Below, in pieces: positions 24,810-33,110 of a stretch of 64,000 nucleotides of DNA. The translations under genes were made by a program, and so were the position numbers. The DNA is from JANWXD01 sp037446115. Its GTDB lineage: Bacteria; Acidobacteriota; Terriglobia; Bryobacterales; Bryobacteraceae. The first letter of the stretch is position 1; each line of letters begins with the position of its first letter. The stretch is taken from positions 1 to 64,000 of the forward strand of contig JBBIJF010000017.1 in the NCBI GenBank assembly GCA_037446115.1, in the 5' to 3' direction. The notes beneath the pieces were generated by a model. That model worked only from the letters and a program-made list of their open reading frames with translations. It was not told the origin of the DNA and did no database searches.

Positions 24810-26145
24810 GCGCCGCCTCCGGGACGGCCGGCTCGATCCGCACCCGCGCGATCCGGTTGCGTTCCATCTCCACGACCGTGTAACGACGCCCCTCGTACTC
24901 CACGCTGTCGCCGGACTTCGGAATATAGCCCAGCCGGTACAGCAGAAACCCCGCCAGCGTCTCGAATCCCGCCCCGCTCGGAAGCGTGATGCCGTACTGC
25001 GCCGCCAGATCGCGGATGCTCGTCGTACCTTCCACCTCCAGCGCCGCCGTGCCCGCCGCCGGCGCCTGCCGCACCGCGTCGTGTTCGTCCTCGATCTCCC
25101 CGAAAATCTGCTCCAGCACGTCTTCGAGCGTCACAATCCCGGAAATCGTCCCGAACTCGTCCACCACCAGCGCCATGTGACAGCGCGAGCGCCGAAATTC
25201 GTCCAGCATCTGACTCACAGGCTTCGACTCGGGCACCACCACCGGCTTGCGCAACACCGAGCGCAGCCGGAACCGGAACATCGCCCGGCGCGACGCCTCG
25301 GCGCCGCGGAATTCCTCCCGCAGCCGCATCACGTCCTTGAAGTGCAGAATGCCTAAAATCCGCTCCGGCTGCCCTTCGTAGACCGGTACTCGCGAGTATT
25401 GGTGTTCGAGCATCGCGGCAACGATTTCCTCCAGGGAACCATCCGCCGGCACCGCCGCCACATCGTGGCGCGGCACCATGATCTCCCGCACCGCCACACC
25501 GCTCAGATCCAGCAGCCGCTGAATCGCCTCCCGCTCGAAGGCCGGGAAGCGGGCCTGTTCCCGGCTGATGATCAGCTTCAGCTCCTCGGCCGAGTGTCCG
25601 CCTCCCAGTGGCTCTCCGCGCAGGCCGAGCAGCCGCGCCACCGCCGCCGCCGAGCGCTCGATCACGTACACGAAGGGTTCCGTCAGGCGGTAGAACACGA
25701 GCAGCGGCGGCGCCACCAGCACCGCCAGCCGGTCCGCCTTCTCGATGGCCAGATTCTTCGGCGCCACCTCCCCCAAAACCACGTGCAGGTAGCTCATCAG
25801 CAGAAACGCCGTCAGAAAACTCACCCAGTGCAGCGCGCGCTCGCCCCCCGCAGACAGCCGCGGCTCGAACAACCCTGTAAAGAAGCGAAACAGAGTATCT
25901 TCTCCCGCCCATCCCAGTCCCAGGCTGGCGGCGGTCACCCCCACCTGCACCACCGAAAGCAGCCGCTCCGGATTCCCGAGCAGGCTCAGAGCTGCCTGCG
26001 CCCCGGTGTGCCCTTGTCTGGCCATCTCCCGCAGCCTGGAGGGCCGCACGGAAACCAGCGCCACCTCCGCGCCGGCGAAGAAGGCGTTGGCTCCCAGAAT
26101 CAGCACGAGCAGCAGGAAGCGGTAACCGTAATAAACCTCGTCCAT
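24784..26145 (-). CDS. CNNM/CorC-HlyC-type membrane protein
   Basis: About 453 residues: a DUF21 transmembrane domain (about 5-190, AFFAGAEVALVSVR near 20 and LHVVLGEVAPKNLAIE near 105), two CBS domains (about 210-335, VPRHDVAAVP and VVDEFGTISGIVTLEDVLEQIFGEI) and a C-terminal CorC_HlyC transporter-associated domain (about 365-435). Family members act in magnesium or cobalt homeostasis; the hemolysin name is historical. Start ATG 26145 keeps the natural N terminus; GTG 26166 is possible. Confidence 0.88.
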   Translation of the reverse strand: MDEVYYGYRFLLLVLILGANAFFAGAEVALVSVRPSRLREMARQGHTGAQAALSLLGNPERLLSVVQVGVTAASLGLGWAGEDTLFRFFTGLFEPRLSAGGERALHWVSFLTAFLLMSYLHVVLGEVAPKNLAIEKADRLAVLVAPPLLVFYRLTEPFVYVIERSAAAVARLLGLRGEPLGGGHSAEELKLIISREQARFPAFEREAIQRLLDLSGVAVREIMVPRHDVAAVPADGSLEEIVAAMLEHQYSRVPVYEGQPERILGILHFKDVMRLREEFRGAEASRRAMFRFRLRSVLRKPVVVPESKPVSQMLDEFRRSRCHMALVVDEFGTISGIVTLEDVLEQIFGEIEDEHDAVRQAPAAGTAALEVEGTTSIRDLAAQYGITLPSGAGFETLAGFLLYRLGYIPKSGDSVEYEGRRYTVVEMERNRIARVRIEPAVPEAAPSGPGASS

Positions 26146-26176
26146 GGAGGCGGACGGCGGCAGCACAGCCTTCCGC

Positions 26177-26182
26177 TACAAT
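26177..26182 (+). promoter_or_regulatory. -10 box just upstream of a GTG start
   Basis: TACAAT ends seven bases before the GTG at 26189, so the transcript would begin at or next to the start codon. No ribosome site precedes it. No -35 match is seen. Confidence 0.4.
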
Positions 26183-26188
26183 TTCCAA

Positions 26189-28399
26189 GTGCTGTCCCGT
26201 CGAGTCCTCAGATATCTTAACGTGGCGGCCGGCGCGGCGCTGGCCGTGGTTCTTTTTCTCGGCTACTGGTGGGCCTGGCGGCCGCTCCCGCAGACCTCCG
26301 GCTCAGTCTCGGCCCCCGTCCGCCGGCCGGTCACCATTGCCCGCGACGCGCTCGGCGTGCCGCATATCGAAGCCGCCTCCCTCGAAGACGCTTTGTTCGC
26401 CCAGGGCTTCGCCACGGCGCAGGACCGCCTCTGGCAGATGGACGCCATGCGCCGGGCCGCCTCCGGAGAGCTGGCCGAAGTGGTCGGACCGGCAGCCCTC
26501 GCCTCGGATCAGGAAGCCCGCCGCATGCGCCTCCGCCGCGTCGCCGAAGAACACGCCCGCGCCGTCAATGGCGAAGACCGCGCCGCGCTGGCCGCCTATG
26601 CCCGCGGGGTCAACCACTTCATCGAGACCCACCGCGGGCGGCTTCCGCTCGAGTTCACCGTCCTCCGCTACGACCCCCGCCCCTGGACCATCGCCGACTC
26701 CATCGTCATCAGCCTGCAAATGTTTCGCAGCCTCACCCGCTCCTGGCGCACGGAACTCCGCAAGCAGGCCTTGCTCGAGGGCGGAGACCCGGCCAAGGTG
26801 GATTTCCTGTTCTCCATCGGCGCGGGCGGATTCTCCCCTCCGGGTTCCAACGCCTGGGCCATCGCCGGTCGCCACACCGCAAGCGGCCGGCCCATCCTCG
26901 CCAATGACCCGCATCTGGAATGGACGTTTCCCTCCATCTGGTATCTGGTGCACCTGAAAGCGCCCGGACTCAACGCCGCCGGAGCCTCCCTCCCCGGCCT
27001 GCCCGGCATCATCCTCGGCCACAACCAGCGCATCGCCTGGGGCATCACCAATCTCGGCTTCGATGTCCAGGATCTGTTCGTCGAACGCTTCGACCCGCAA
27101 ACGGGTCGCTACGCCGAGGGCGGGCAGATGGAACAGGCGCGCCTGGAGCGGGAAATCATCCTCGTGCGCGGCGGCCGGCGCGTCACCTTGTTCAACTGGA
27201 TCACCCGGCGCGGCCCTGTCTTCGTCGCCGAGCAAGGACGTTTCCTCTCGATGGCCTGGATCGCGGCTCAGCCAGGTTCCTTTTCTTATCCCTTCCTGGA
27301 GATCAACCGCGCCGGTGACTGGCAACAGTTCCGCGCGGCCCTTGCCCGCCTGGCCGGTCCGCCCCTCAACTTCATCTACGCCGACGTAGACGGCAATATC
27401 GGCTATCAGGTGGCCGGCAAGCTCCCCATCCGCCGCAATTACCGCGGCGACGTCCCGGCCGACCCGGCCACGGCGGCATGGGACGGCTCCATTCCCTTCG
27501 AAGCCCTGCCCTCGATCTTCAACCCGCCTTCAGGGATTCTGGTGAGCGCCAATCAAAACCCTTTCCCGGAGGATTACCCTTACCCCGTCAACGGCCGCTT
27601 CGCGCCTCCTTATCGCGCCCGGCGCATCCGCGAACTGCTCGAGCGGGGCCGGCGCTGGCGTGCCGAAGATATGCTCCGCATCCAGACCGACATTTACTCC
27701 TCCTTCTCGCACTTTCTGGCGCGCCAGTTAGTCGCCGCGCAGGCCCGAAAAAAAAGTGGCAACCCGCTCGTCGTCCAGGCTGTGGCCCTGCTTTCCCGCT
27801 GGGACGGCCGGATGCGGCGCCAGGCGCCCGAGCCCATGATCGCCGAGCTCGCCTACCGCCATCTGCGCACCGCCTTCGCCGAGCGGGCCTCGCCGGGCAA
27901 GGGTCTGATCTACGAAGACCTGATGGCGCCGGCGGCGCTGGAGACACTGCTGCGCCGGCGCCCTGCCGGCTGGTTTGACGACTACGATCAGGTGCTGCTC
28001 GACAGACTGGCCGACGCCCTCGAGGAAGGTCAGCGCCTCCAGGGGCGCCGGATGGAGCGGTGGCAATATGGTCGCTACAATACGCTCGCCTTCGTACACC
28101 CTGTGCTGAGCCGGCTCCCCTTGGTGGGCCGGTATACGGGAATCGGCGCCGTGCCCCTGGACGGCTCCGAGACCACCGTGATGCAAATCACCGCAGAGCT
28201 CGGACCCTCCCTGCGGCTGGTCTTTGATCTCGCCGACTGGGATAACTCCTTGGCGCACCTCATGACAGGCCAGTCCGGCCAGTTCCTCTCCCGCCACTAC
28301 AAAGACCAGTGGCGCCCCTTCTCCGAAGGCCGCGGCCTGCCCCTCCGCTTCCACCACACCCAGCCGCGCCGGATCCTCACGCTGCTGCCGGCCCGCTAA
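26189..28399 (+). CDS. Penicillin acylase family N-terminal-nucleophile hydrolase
   Basis: About 736 residues from GTG 26189. One membrane helix or uncleaved signal (about 12-30), an alpha chain with TIARDALGVPHIEA (about 48-62) and AQDRLWQMDAMRR (about 80-92), a spacer, then GSNAWAIAG (about 228-236) where the Ser after Gly is the nucleophile that becomes the beta-chain N terminus after self-cleavage. ANDPHL and GIILGHNQRIAWGITNLG follow as in the family. It cleaves amides; natural substrates might be acyl-homoserine lactones or acylated peptides, unknown here. Confidence 0.9.
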   Translation: MLSRRVLRYLNVAAGAALAVVLFLGYWWAWRPLPQTSGSVSAPVRRPVTIARDALGVPHIEAASLEDALFAQGFATAQDRLWQMDAMRRAASGELAEVVGPAALASDQEARRMRLRRVAEEHARAVNGEDRAALAAYARGVNHFIETHRGRLPLEFTVLRYDPRPWTIADSIVISLQMFRSLTRSWRTELRKQALLEGGDPAKVDFLFSIGAGGFSPPGSNAWAIAGRHTASGRPILANDPHLEWTFPSIWYLVHLKAPGLNAAGASLPGLPGIILGHNQRIAWGITNLGFDVQDLFVERFDPQTGRYAEGGQMEQARLEREIILVRGGRRVTLFNWITRRGPVFVAEQGRFLSMAWIAAQPGSFSYPFLEINRAGDWQQFRAALARLAGPPLNFIYADVDGNIGYQVAGKLPIRRNYRGDVPADPATAAWDGSIPFEALPSIFNPPSGILVSANQNPFPEDYPYPVNGRFAPPYRARRIRELLERGRRWRAEDMLRIQTDIYSSFSHFLARQLVAAQARKKSGNPLVVQAVALLSRWDGRMRRQAPEPMIAELAYRHLRTAFAERASPGKGLIYEDLMAPAALETLLRRRPAGWFDDYDQVLLDRLADALEEGQRLQGRRMERWQYGRYNTLAFVHPVLSRLPLVGRYTGIGAVPLDGSETTVMQITAELGPSLRLVFDLADWDNSLAHLMTGQSGQFLSRHYKDQWRPFSEGRGLPLRFHHTQPRRILTLLPAR

Positions 28400-28419
28400 A
28401 GCTGCCGCCCAGGGCGCCC

Positions 28420-29442
28420 TCAACTCCCCACATACCGCGCATACAGGCTGCGCGCCAGCGCCGGATCACTGGTGCCCTTGATGATCGCCCGCCCGTCCGG
28501 GAAAATCGTCAGCTCGTAAGGCGGCGTCACAAACCGCACCGCGAACTCGTTGCTCCGCACTTCCCCCAGACGCGCCAGCCGCCCCGCCAGCGCCTCCAGA
28601 TCAATCGGCCGCCGCCGCTCGTGAATCTGCACCGCGTTGCGCCCGCACAGACTCACCGGCGCCCGCCCGCTCCCTTCCAGGTGCACGAACTCCCGGCGCC
28701 CGCAGGCCGTACACTCCGGATCGCGCGCCGGCATGGCCACCTGCCGCACTTCGCCCCGCCACAGATCCGCCGTCAGGATCCCCCGCGTGACGCTCTCCCT
28801 GCGCCCCGCCAGAATCTTCAAGGCCTCCGCCGCCTGGAACGCCGCAACGAACTGCGGCGCCGCATTCAGAACTCCGGCCGTCTCGCAGGTCGGCTGGTCT
28901 CCGGCCGGGGGCTCCGGATACACGCACGCCAGACACGCCGTCTCGCCCGGCAGCACCGGCATGGCCACGCCGTAGGAGCCCACCGCCGCGCCGTAGATCC
29001 AGGCAATGCCCCGGCTCACGCAAAAATCATTGATGAGGTATCGCGTTTCAAAGTTGTCCGTTCCGTCCAGCACCACCTGAGCGCCGCCCAGCAGCTCTTC
29101 CACATTCTCCGGCGTCAGGTCCGCCACCACCGGAACGATTTCGATCTCCGAGTTCACGCGGCCCAGACGCCGCGCCGCCGCCACCGCCTTGGGCAGCCCT
29201 TCCTCGGCGTCGGCTTCCTCGAACAGGCACTGCCGCTGCAGGTTGCTCCACTCCACGTAATCGCGGTCAATCAGCACGATCCTCCCTGTCCCGGCGCGCG
29301 CCAGCGCGTCGGCCTGAAAGCTGCCCAGCGCCCCGCAGCCTACAATCACGGCGCAGGCCTCCGACAGGTGCCGCTGGCCTTCTTCGCCCAGTTCTGCAAA
29401 CACCACCTGACGGGAATAGCGCTCCTTGCGCCCCTGCCTCAT
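28420..29442 (-). CDS. ThiF/MoeB-type sulfur-carrier adenylyltransferase
   Basis: A 340-residue E1-like enzyme. The nucleotide motif GCGALGSFQADALARAG (about 35-51), the aspartate in IVLIDRDYVEWSNLQRQ (about 54-70), the DGTDNFETRYLIND segment (about 124-137) and two zinc pairs, CLAC (about 172) and CTAC (about 244), are present. It adenylates the C-terminal Gly of ThiS or MoaD. No thiS, moaD or rhodanese domain is adjacent, so thiamine or molybdopterin use is open. The last 80 residues resemble a small sulfur-carrier-binding extension. Confidence 0.85.
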   Translation of the reverse strand: MRQGRKERYSRQVVFAELGEEGQRHLSEACAVIVGCGALGSFQADALARAGTGRIVLIDRDYVEWSNLQRQCLFEEADAEEGLPKAVAAARRLGRVNSEIEIVPVVADLTPENVEELLGGAQVVLDGTDNFETRYLINDFCVSRGIAWIYGAAVGSYGVAMPVLPGETACLACVYPEPPAGDQPTCETAGVLNAAPQFVAAFQAAEALKILAGRRESVTRGILTADLWRGEVRQVAMPARDPECTACGRREFVHLEGSGRAPVSLCGRNAVQIHERRRPIDLEALAGRLARLGEVRSNEFAVRFVTPPYELTIFPDGRAIIKGTSDPALARSLYARYVGS

Positions 29443-29486
29443 TCCGACTCCATCCTAGCAGCGGCGGAATGGCCGCCGCCGTGAAG

Positions 29487-29492
29487 TATCAT
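29487..29492 (+). promoter_or_regulatory. -10 box next to the Omp85 start
   Basis: TATCAT ends seven bases before an in-frame GTG (29500). With no ribosome site present, a leaderless start at this GTG fits better than the ATG at 29491, which overlaps the box. Confidence 0.4.
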
Positions 29493-29499
29493 GCGGGTA

Positions 29500-32433
29500 G
29501 TGCGGCTTGGCGACGCTTGGATCGCGATCGGGTTGGCGTGCCTGTGCGGGGCGCCCCCGCGCCTCAGCGCTGCCACGCAGGATTACGAAGGCAAGCCCAT
29601 CGGCCTCATCGTCTTCGAGCCCAAGGAGCAGGCCCTCGCCCCCGCCGAACTGGCCGAAATCCTTCCCCTCAAGCGCAAACAGCCTCTCCGGATGAAGGAC
29701 GTCGAAACCGCCATCGAGCGGCTCTACGCCACCGGGCGCTACGCCGATATCGTCGTGGACGCCGAGCTGCACAACGGAGAGGTCGTCCTCCGCTTCCTCA
29801 CGCAGAACAACTGGTTTGTCGGCCCCGTGGCCGTCCAGCGGGTGCCCCAGCCGCCCAGCGTCGGCCAGCTCGTCAACGCCACCGGACTCAGCCTCGGCGC
29901 GCCCTTCCATGAAGAAGACCTCCGCAGGGCCATCGAAGGGCTCCGCCAGACCCTGGAACGCAACGGTTTCTTCGAAAGCCGGGTCGAGCCTTCCGTCGAA
30001 TACGATTCGCGCACGCAACAGGCCATGATCCGCTTTCGCGTCGAGCCCGGGCCCCGCGCGCGGTTCACCCGCCCCCAGATCCAAGGCAATCCGGTGTGGC
30101 CCCCGGACCGCCTCATCCGCGCCACCAGGTGGAAAGGCTTGCTCGGCTGGAGGCCCGTCACCGAAACGCGCCTGCAGCAAGGCCTCGAACGCATCCGCCG
30201 CGCCTACCAGAAGCAGGACCGTCTCATGGCCGAGGTGCGCCTGGAAAAGATGGACTACGACACCGACACCCGGCGCGCCCGGCCTTTCCTTTCCGCCCAT
30301 GCGGGCCCCGTCATCACCGTGGAGACCGAGGGATCCCAGCTTTCCCGCGGCCGCCTCCGGAGGCTGGTGCCCGTCTTCGAGGAGCGCTCCGCCGACCGCG
30401 ATCTCATCGTCGAAGGCGCCGAAAACCTCACCGAGTACTTCCAGAACCAGGGCTACTTCGACACCAAAGTGAATTTCACCACGGAAGCCGACGGCCCGGC
30501 TCGGCAGAAGATCGTCTATCACATCGAGCGCGGCCGGCGCTACAAACTCGTCCGCGTCGCCATCGACGGGAACCGGTACTTCGATCGGGAAACCATCCGC
30601 GAGCGCATGCTCGTCACTCCGGCTTCCTTCCAGTTCCGCCGCGGGCGCTTCAGTCAGAGCCTGCTCGAGCGCGACCTGGAGGCGATCCGGGACCTGTACC
30701 GCGCCAACGGCTTTCGCGACGTCCAGGTGGAAAGCACCATCGAGCACGACTACCGCGGCAAAGAAGGCGAAGTCGCCGTCTTCCTCCGGATCCGCGAGGG
30801 ACCCCAGTGGTTTGTCTCGGACCTCCACCTTGAAGGCGCCTCCCCCGAACACGCCGAAACCATCCGCTCCATGCTGCAATCCGCCCCCGGCCAGCCCTTC
30901 AGCGAGGCCAACGTTGCCGCCGACCGCGACAACATCCTGGCCTACTACTTCAACCGCGGCTATCCCTCCGCTTCTTTTGAATGGAGCTGGCGCCAGGCGC
31001 CCGAGCCCGAGCGCGTCGAACTCACCTTCCGCATTCACGAAGGACCGCGCCGCTTTGTTCGCGAAGTCCTCATCGGAGGCCTCGAGCACACCCGGCCGCA
31101 GATCGTGCACCGCCGCATCCTGCTGAATCCCGGTGAACCGATCTCGCAGTCCGCAATGCTGGAAACCCAGCGTCAGCTCTCCGACCTGGGAATCTTCGCC
31201 AAGGTGGATACCGCCATCCAGAACCCCGACGGAGAGGAAAAATACAAATACGTCCTCTACCAGCTCGAAGAAGCGCGGCGTTATTCGGTGGCCGTCGGCG
31301 TGGGCGCCGAAATCGCCCGCATCGGCGGCGATCCGGCTAGTCTGGAGGCGCCCGGCGGCAAGGCCGGCTTCAGCCCCCGCCTCTCCTTCAACTTCGGGCG
31401 GCTCAACTTCCGGGGCCGCGGCCACACCTTGTTGTTCCGCAGCCGCGTCTCCAATCTCCAGCAGCGCGCCCTGGCCACCTACCTGGCCCCGCAGATCCGC
31501 GGCAGCCGCAACGTGGACCTTTCCTTCACCGCCCTTTACGATGACTCCCGCGACGTCCGTACCTTCACCGCCCGCCGCCGCGAAGGCTCCGTCCAGCTCA
31601 CCCACCGCTGGACGCGCTCCCGCACCCTCTTCTATCGGTTCGCCTTCCGCCGCGTATCGGTCGGCGACGTCAAGATCCAGCCCGAACTCATTCCCTTGCT
31701 CACGCAGCCGACCCGCGTCGGCGTGCTCGCGGCCACCTACGTGGACGACCGCCGCGATGATCCCACCGACTCCCGCCGCGGCACCTATAACTCCCTGGAC
31801 CTCGGCTACGCCTCCAGCTTCTTCGGCTCCCAAACCGACTTCCTCCGCCTGGTGGCCCGCAATTCCACCTACCACAGCCTCACCCCGCGGCTGGTGCTGG
31901 CCCGCACCGCCTCCGTGGGCCTGCTCGCCACTGTGCGCACCAACCCGGCGCTGCCCCTCAAAGAGCAGGACATCCCCCTGCCGGAGCGCTTCTTCGCCGG
32001 CGGCGCCTCCACCCATCGCGGCTTCCCGGAAAACCAGGCCGGCCCCCGCGACCTCCTCACCGGCTTTCCCCTCGGCGGCAAGGCCATGCTGCTGCTCAGC
32101 ACCGAACTGCGCTTCCCCCTCCTCGGAGAAAATCTGGGAGCCGCCGTGTTTCACGATGCGGGTAACATATACTCCCGGGCAGGAACCGTGTCGCTCCGCC
32201 CTCGCCAGAAAAACCGCGACGACTTTAATTACATGGTGCACGCCCTCGGCTTCGGCATCCGCTACCGCACGCCGGTGGGGCCCGTGCGCTTTGACTTGGC
32301 GTTCGCCCCCAACTCCCCCCGTTTCTTCGGCTGCCAGGGAACTCGCGAACAGTTGCTCTTCGGATGCCCCGTTCAGACCGAGCAGCGCATCAGTCGCTTC
32401 CAGTTCCACTTCTCCCTGGGGCAGACGTTTTGA
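29500..32433 (+). CDS. Omp85-family outer-membrane assembly protein, seven POTRA-like repeats
   Basis: About 977 residues. After a short signal (to about 25) come what I read as seven POTRA-like units (about 30-610), each ending in a strand such as RFLTQNNWFVG, RFRVEPGPRARF, YHIERGRRYKL, FLRIREGPQWFV, FRIHEGPRRFV and YQLEEARRYSV. A 16-strand barrel follows (about 610-977) with the RGF-type motif HRGFPENQAGPRD near 840 and a final Phe. BamA has five POTRAs and TamA three. Position before a SurA-like gene and tamB favours a TamA-like or BamA-like role in inserting outer-membrane proteins. ATG 29491 is an alternative start. Confidence 0.88.
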   Translation: MRLGDAWIAIGLACLCGAPPRLSAATQDYEGKPIGLIVFEPKEQALAPAELAEILPLKRKQPLRMKDVETAIERLYATGRYADIVVDAELHNGEVVLRFLTQNNWFVGPVAVQRVPQPPSVGQLVNATGLSLGAPFHEEDLRRAIEGLRQTLERNGFFESRVEPSVEYDSRTQQAMIRFRVEPGPRARFTRPQIQGNPVWPPDRLIRATRWKGLLGWRPVTETRLQQGLERIRRAYQKQDRLMAEVRLEKMDYDTDTRRARPFLSAHAGPVITVETEGSQLSRGRLRRLVPVFEERSADRDLIVEGAENLTEYFQNQGYFDTKVNFTTEADGPARQKIVYHIERGRRYKLVRVAIDGNRYFDRETIRERMLVTPASFQFRRGRFSQSLLERDLEAIRDLYRANGFRDVQVESTIEHDYRGKEGEVAVFLRIREGPQWFVSDLHLEGASPEHAETIRSMLQSAPGQPFSEANVAADRDNILAYYFNRGYPSASFEWSWRQAPEPERVELTFRIHEGPRRFVREVLIGGLEHTRPQIVHRRILLNPGEPISQSAMLETQRQLSDLGIFAKVDTAIQNPDGEEKYKYVLYQLEEARRYSVAVGVGAEIARIGGDPASLEAPGGKAGFSPRLSFNFGRLNFRGRGHTLLFRSRVSNLQQRALATYLAPQIRGSRNVDLSFTALYDDSRDVRTFTARRREGSVQLTHRWTRSRTLFYRFAFRRVSVGDVKIQPELIPLLTQPTRVGVLAATYVDDRRDDPTDSRRGTYNSLDLGYASSFFGSQTDFLRLVARNSTYHSLTPRLVLARTASVGLLATVRTNPALPLKEQDIPLPERFFAGGASTHRGFPENQAGPRDLLTGFPLGGKAMLLLSTELRFPLLGENLGAAVFHDAGNIYSRAGTVSLRPRQKNRDDFNYMVHALGFGIRYRTPVGPVRFDLAFAPNSPRFFGCQGTREQLLFGCPVQTEQRISRFQFHFSLGQTF

Positions 32434-33110
32434 GCCCACAGAGCGCCTGCCGAAGGTCCGGTCGCCTGCGCCGCTGCGCCGCCCTGCTCTGCCTGCTGGC
32501 GGCTCCCGCTCGCCCGGAGATCATAGATCGCATCGCCGTCATCGTCGGGCGCTACGTGATCACCGAAAGCGCCCTGCTCCGCGCCATCCGTGTCACCGCG
32601 TTCCTGAACGGAGAAGAGCCCGACTTCAGTCCGGCCTCCCGGCGGCTCGCCGCCGAGCGCCTGGTGGACCAGACGCTGATCCGACGCGAGATGGAAACCG
32701 CGCGGTATGCTCTCCCGGACGCATCCGAGGTCGCCGCCCTCGCGGCCGAAATCCGCAAGCAACGTTTCAAGACACTCGAGGACTTCCGCCGCGCCCTGGA
32801 ACGCTGCCGCATTACCGAAGACGATCTTCGCGACGTCCTGGCCCGCCAGCTCGCCACGCTGCGCTTCATCGAACTGCGTTTCCGCCCTGCTGTGGTCGTG
32901 CCCGAAGCGGAACTCCGCCGCTACTACGAAACGCGCGTGCTCCCGGAGTGGCAGAATAAAAGCGGGACCAAACCTCCGCCGTTCGAAGAAGTCCAGGCCG
33001 AGATCGAGCAGCTCCTGGCCGGCGAGCAGGCGGATCGTCTGCTGGAGGAGTGGCTGAAGCAGGCGCGATCCCGGACGCGAATCGAGTTCAAGGCCAAGGC
33101 GTTTGAATGA
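32430..33110 (+). CDS. SurA-N-like periplasmic chaperone without PPIase domain
   Basis: A 226-residue protein beginning at TTG 32430, overlapping the Omp85 stop. Signal peptide (about 8-25, RRCAALLCLLAAPARP), then a SurA N-terminal-like chaperone fold: IIDRIAVIVGRYVITESALLRAIRV (about 26-50) through DDLRDVLARQLATLRFIELRFRP. The usual parvulin domain is missing; a C-terminal helix (EEVQAEIEQLLAGEQADRLLEEWLKQAR) closes the chaperone fold. It likely escorts outer-membrane proteins to the neighbouring Omp85. Confidence 0.8.
   Translation: MSPQSACRRSGRLRRCAALLCLLAAPARPEIIDRIAVIVGRYVITESALLRAIRVTAFLNGEEPDFSPASRRLAAERLVDQTLIRREMETARYALPDASEVAALAAEIRKQRFKTLEDFRRALERCRITEDDLRDVLARQLATLRFIELRFRPAVVVPEAELRRYYETRVLPEWQNKSGTKPPPFEEVQAEIEQLLAGEQADRLLEEWLKQARSRTRIEFKAKAFE

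Noticed and set aside
29455..32439. Open frame of about 994 codons on the minus strand opposite the Omp85 gene
   Set aside because: Low-complexity Gly/Ala/Val/Glu composition without any motif; the plus strand has POTRA and barrel signatures.
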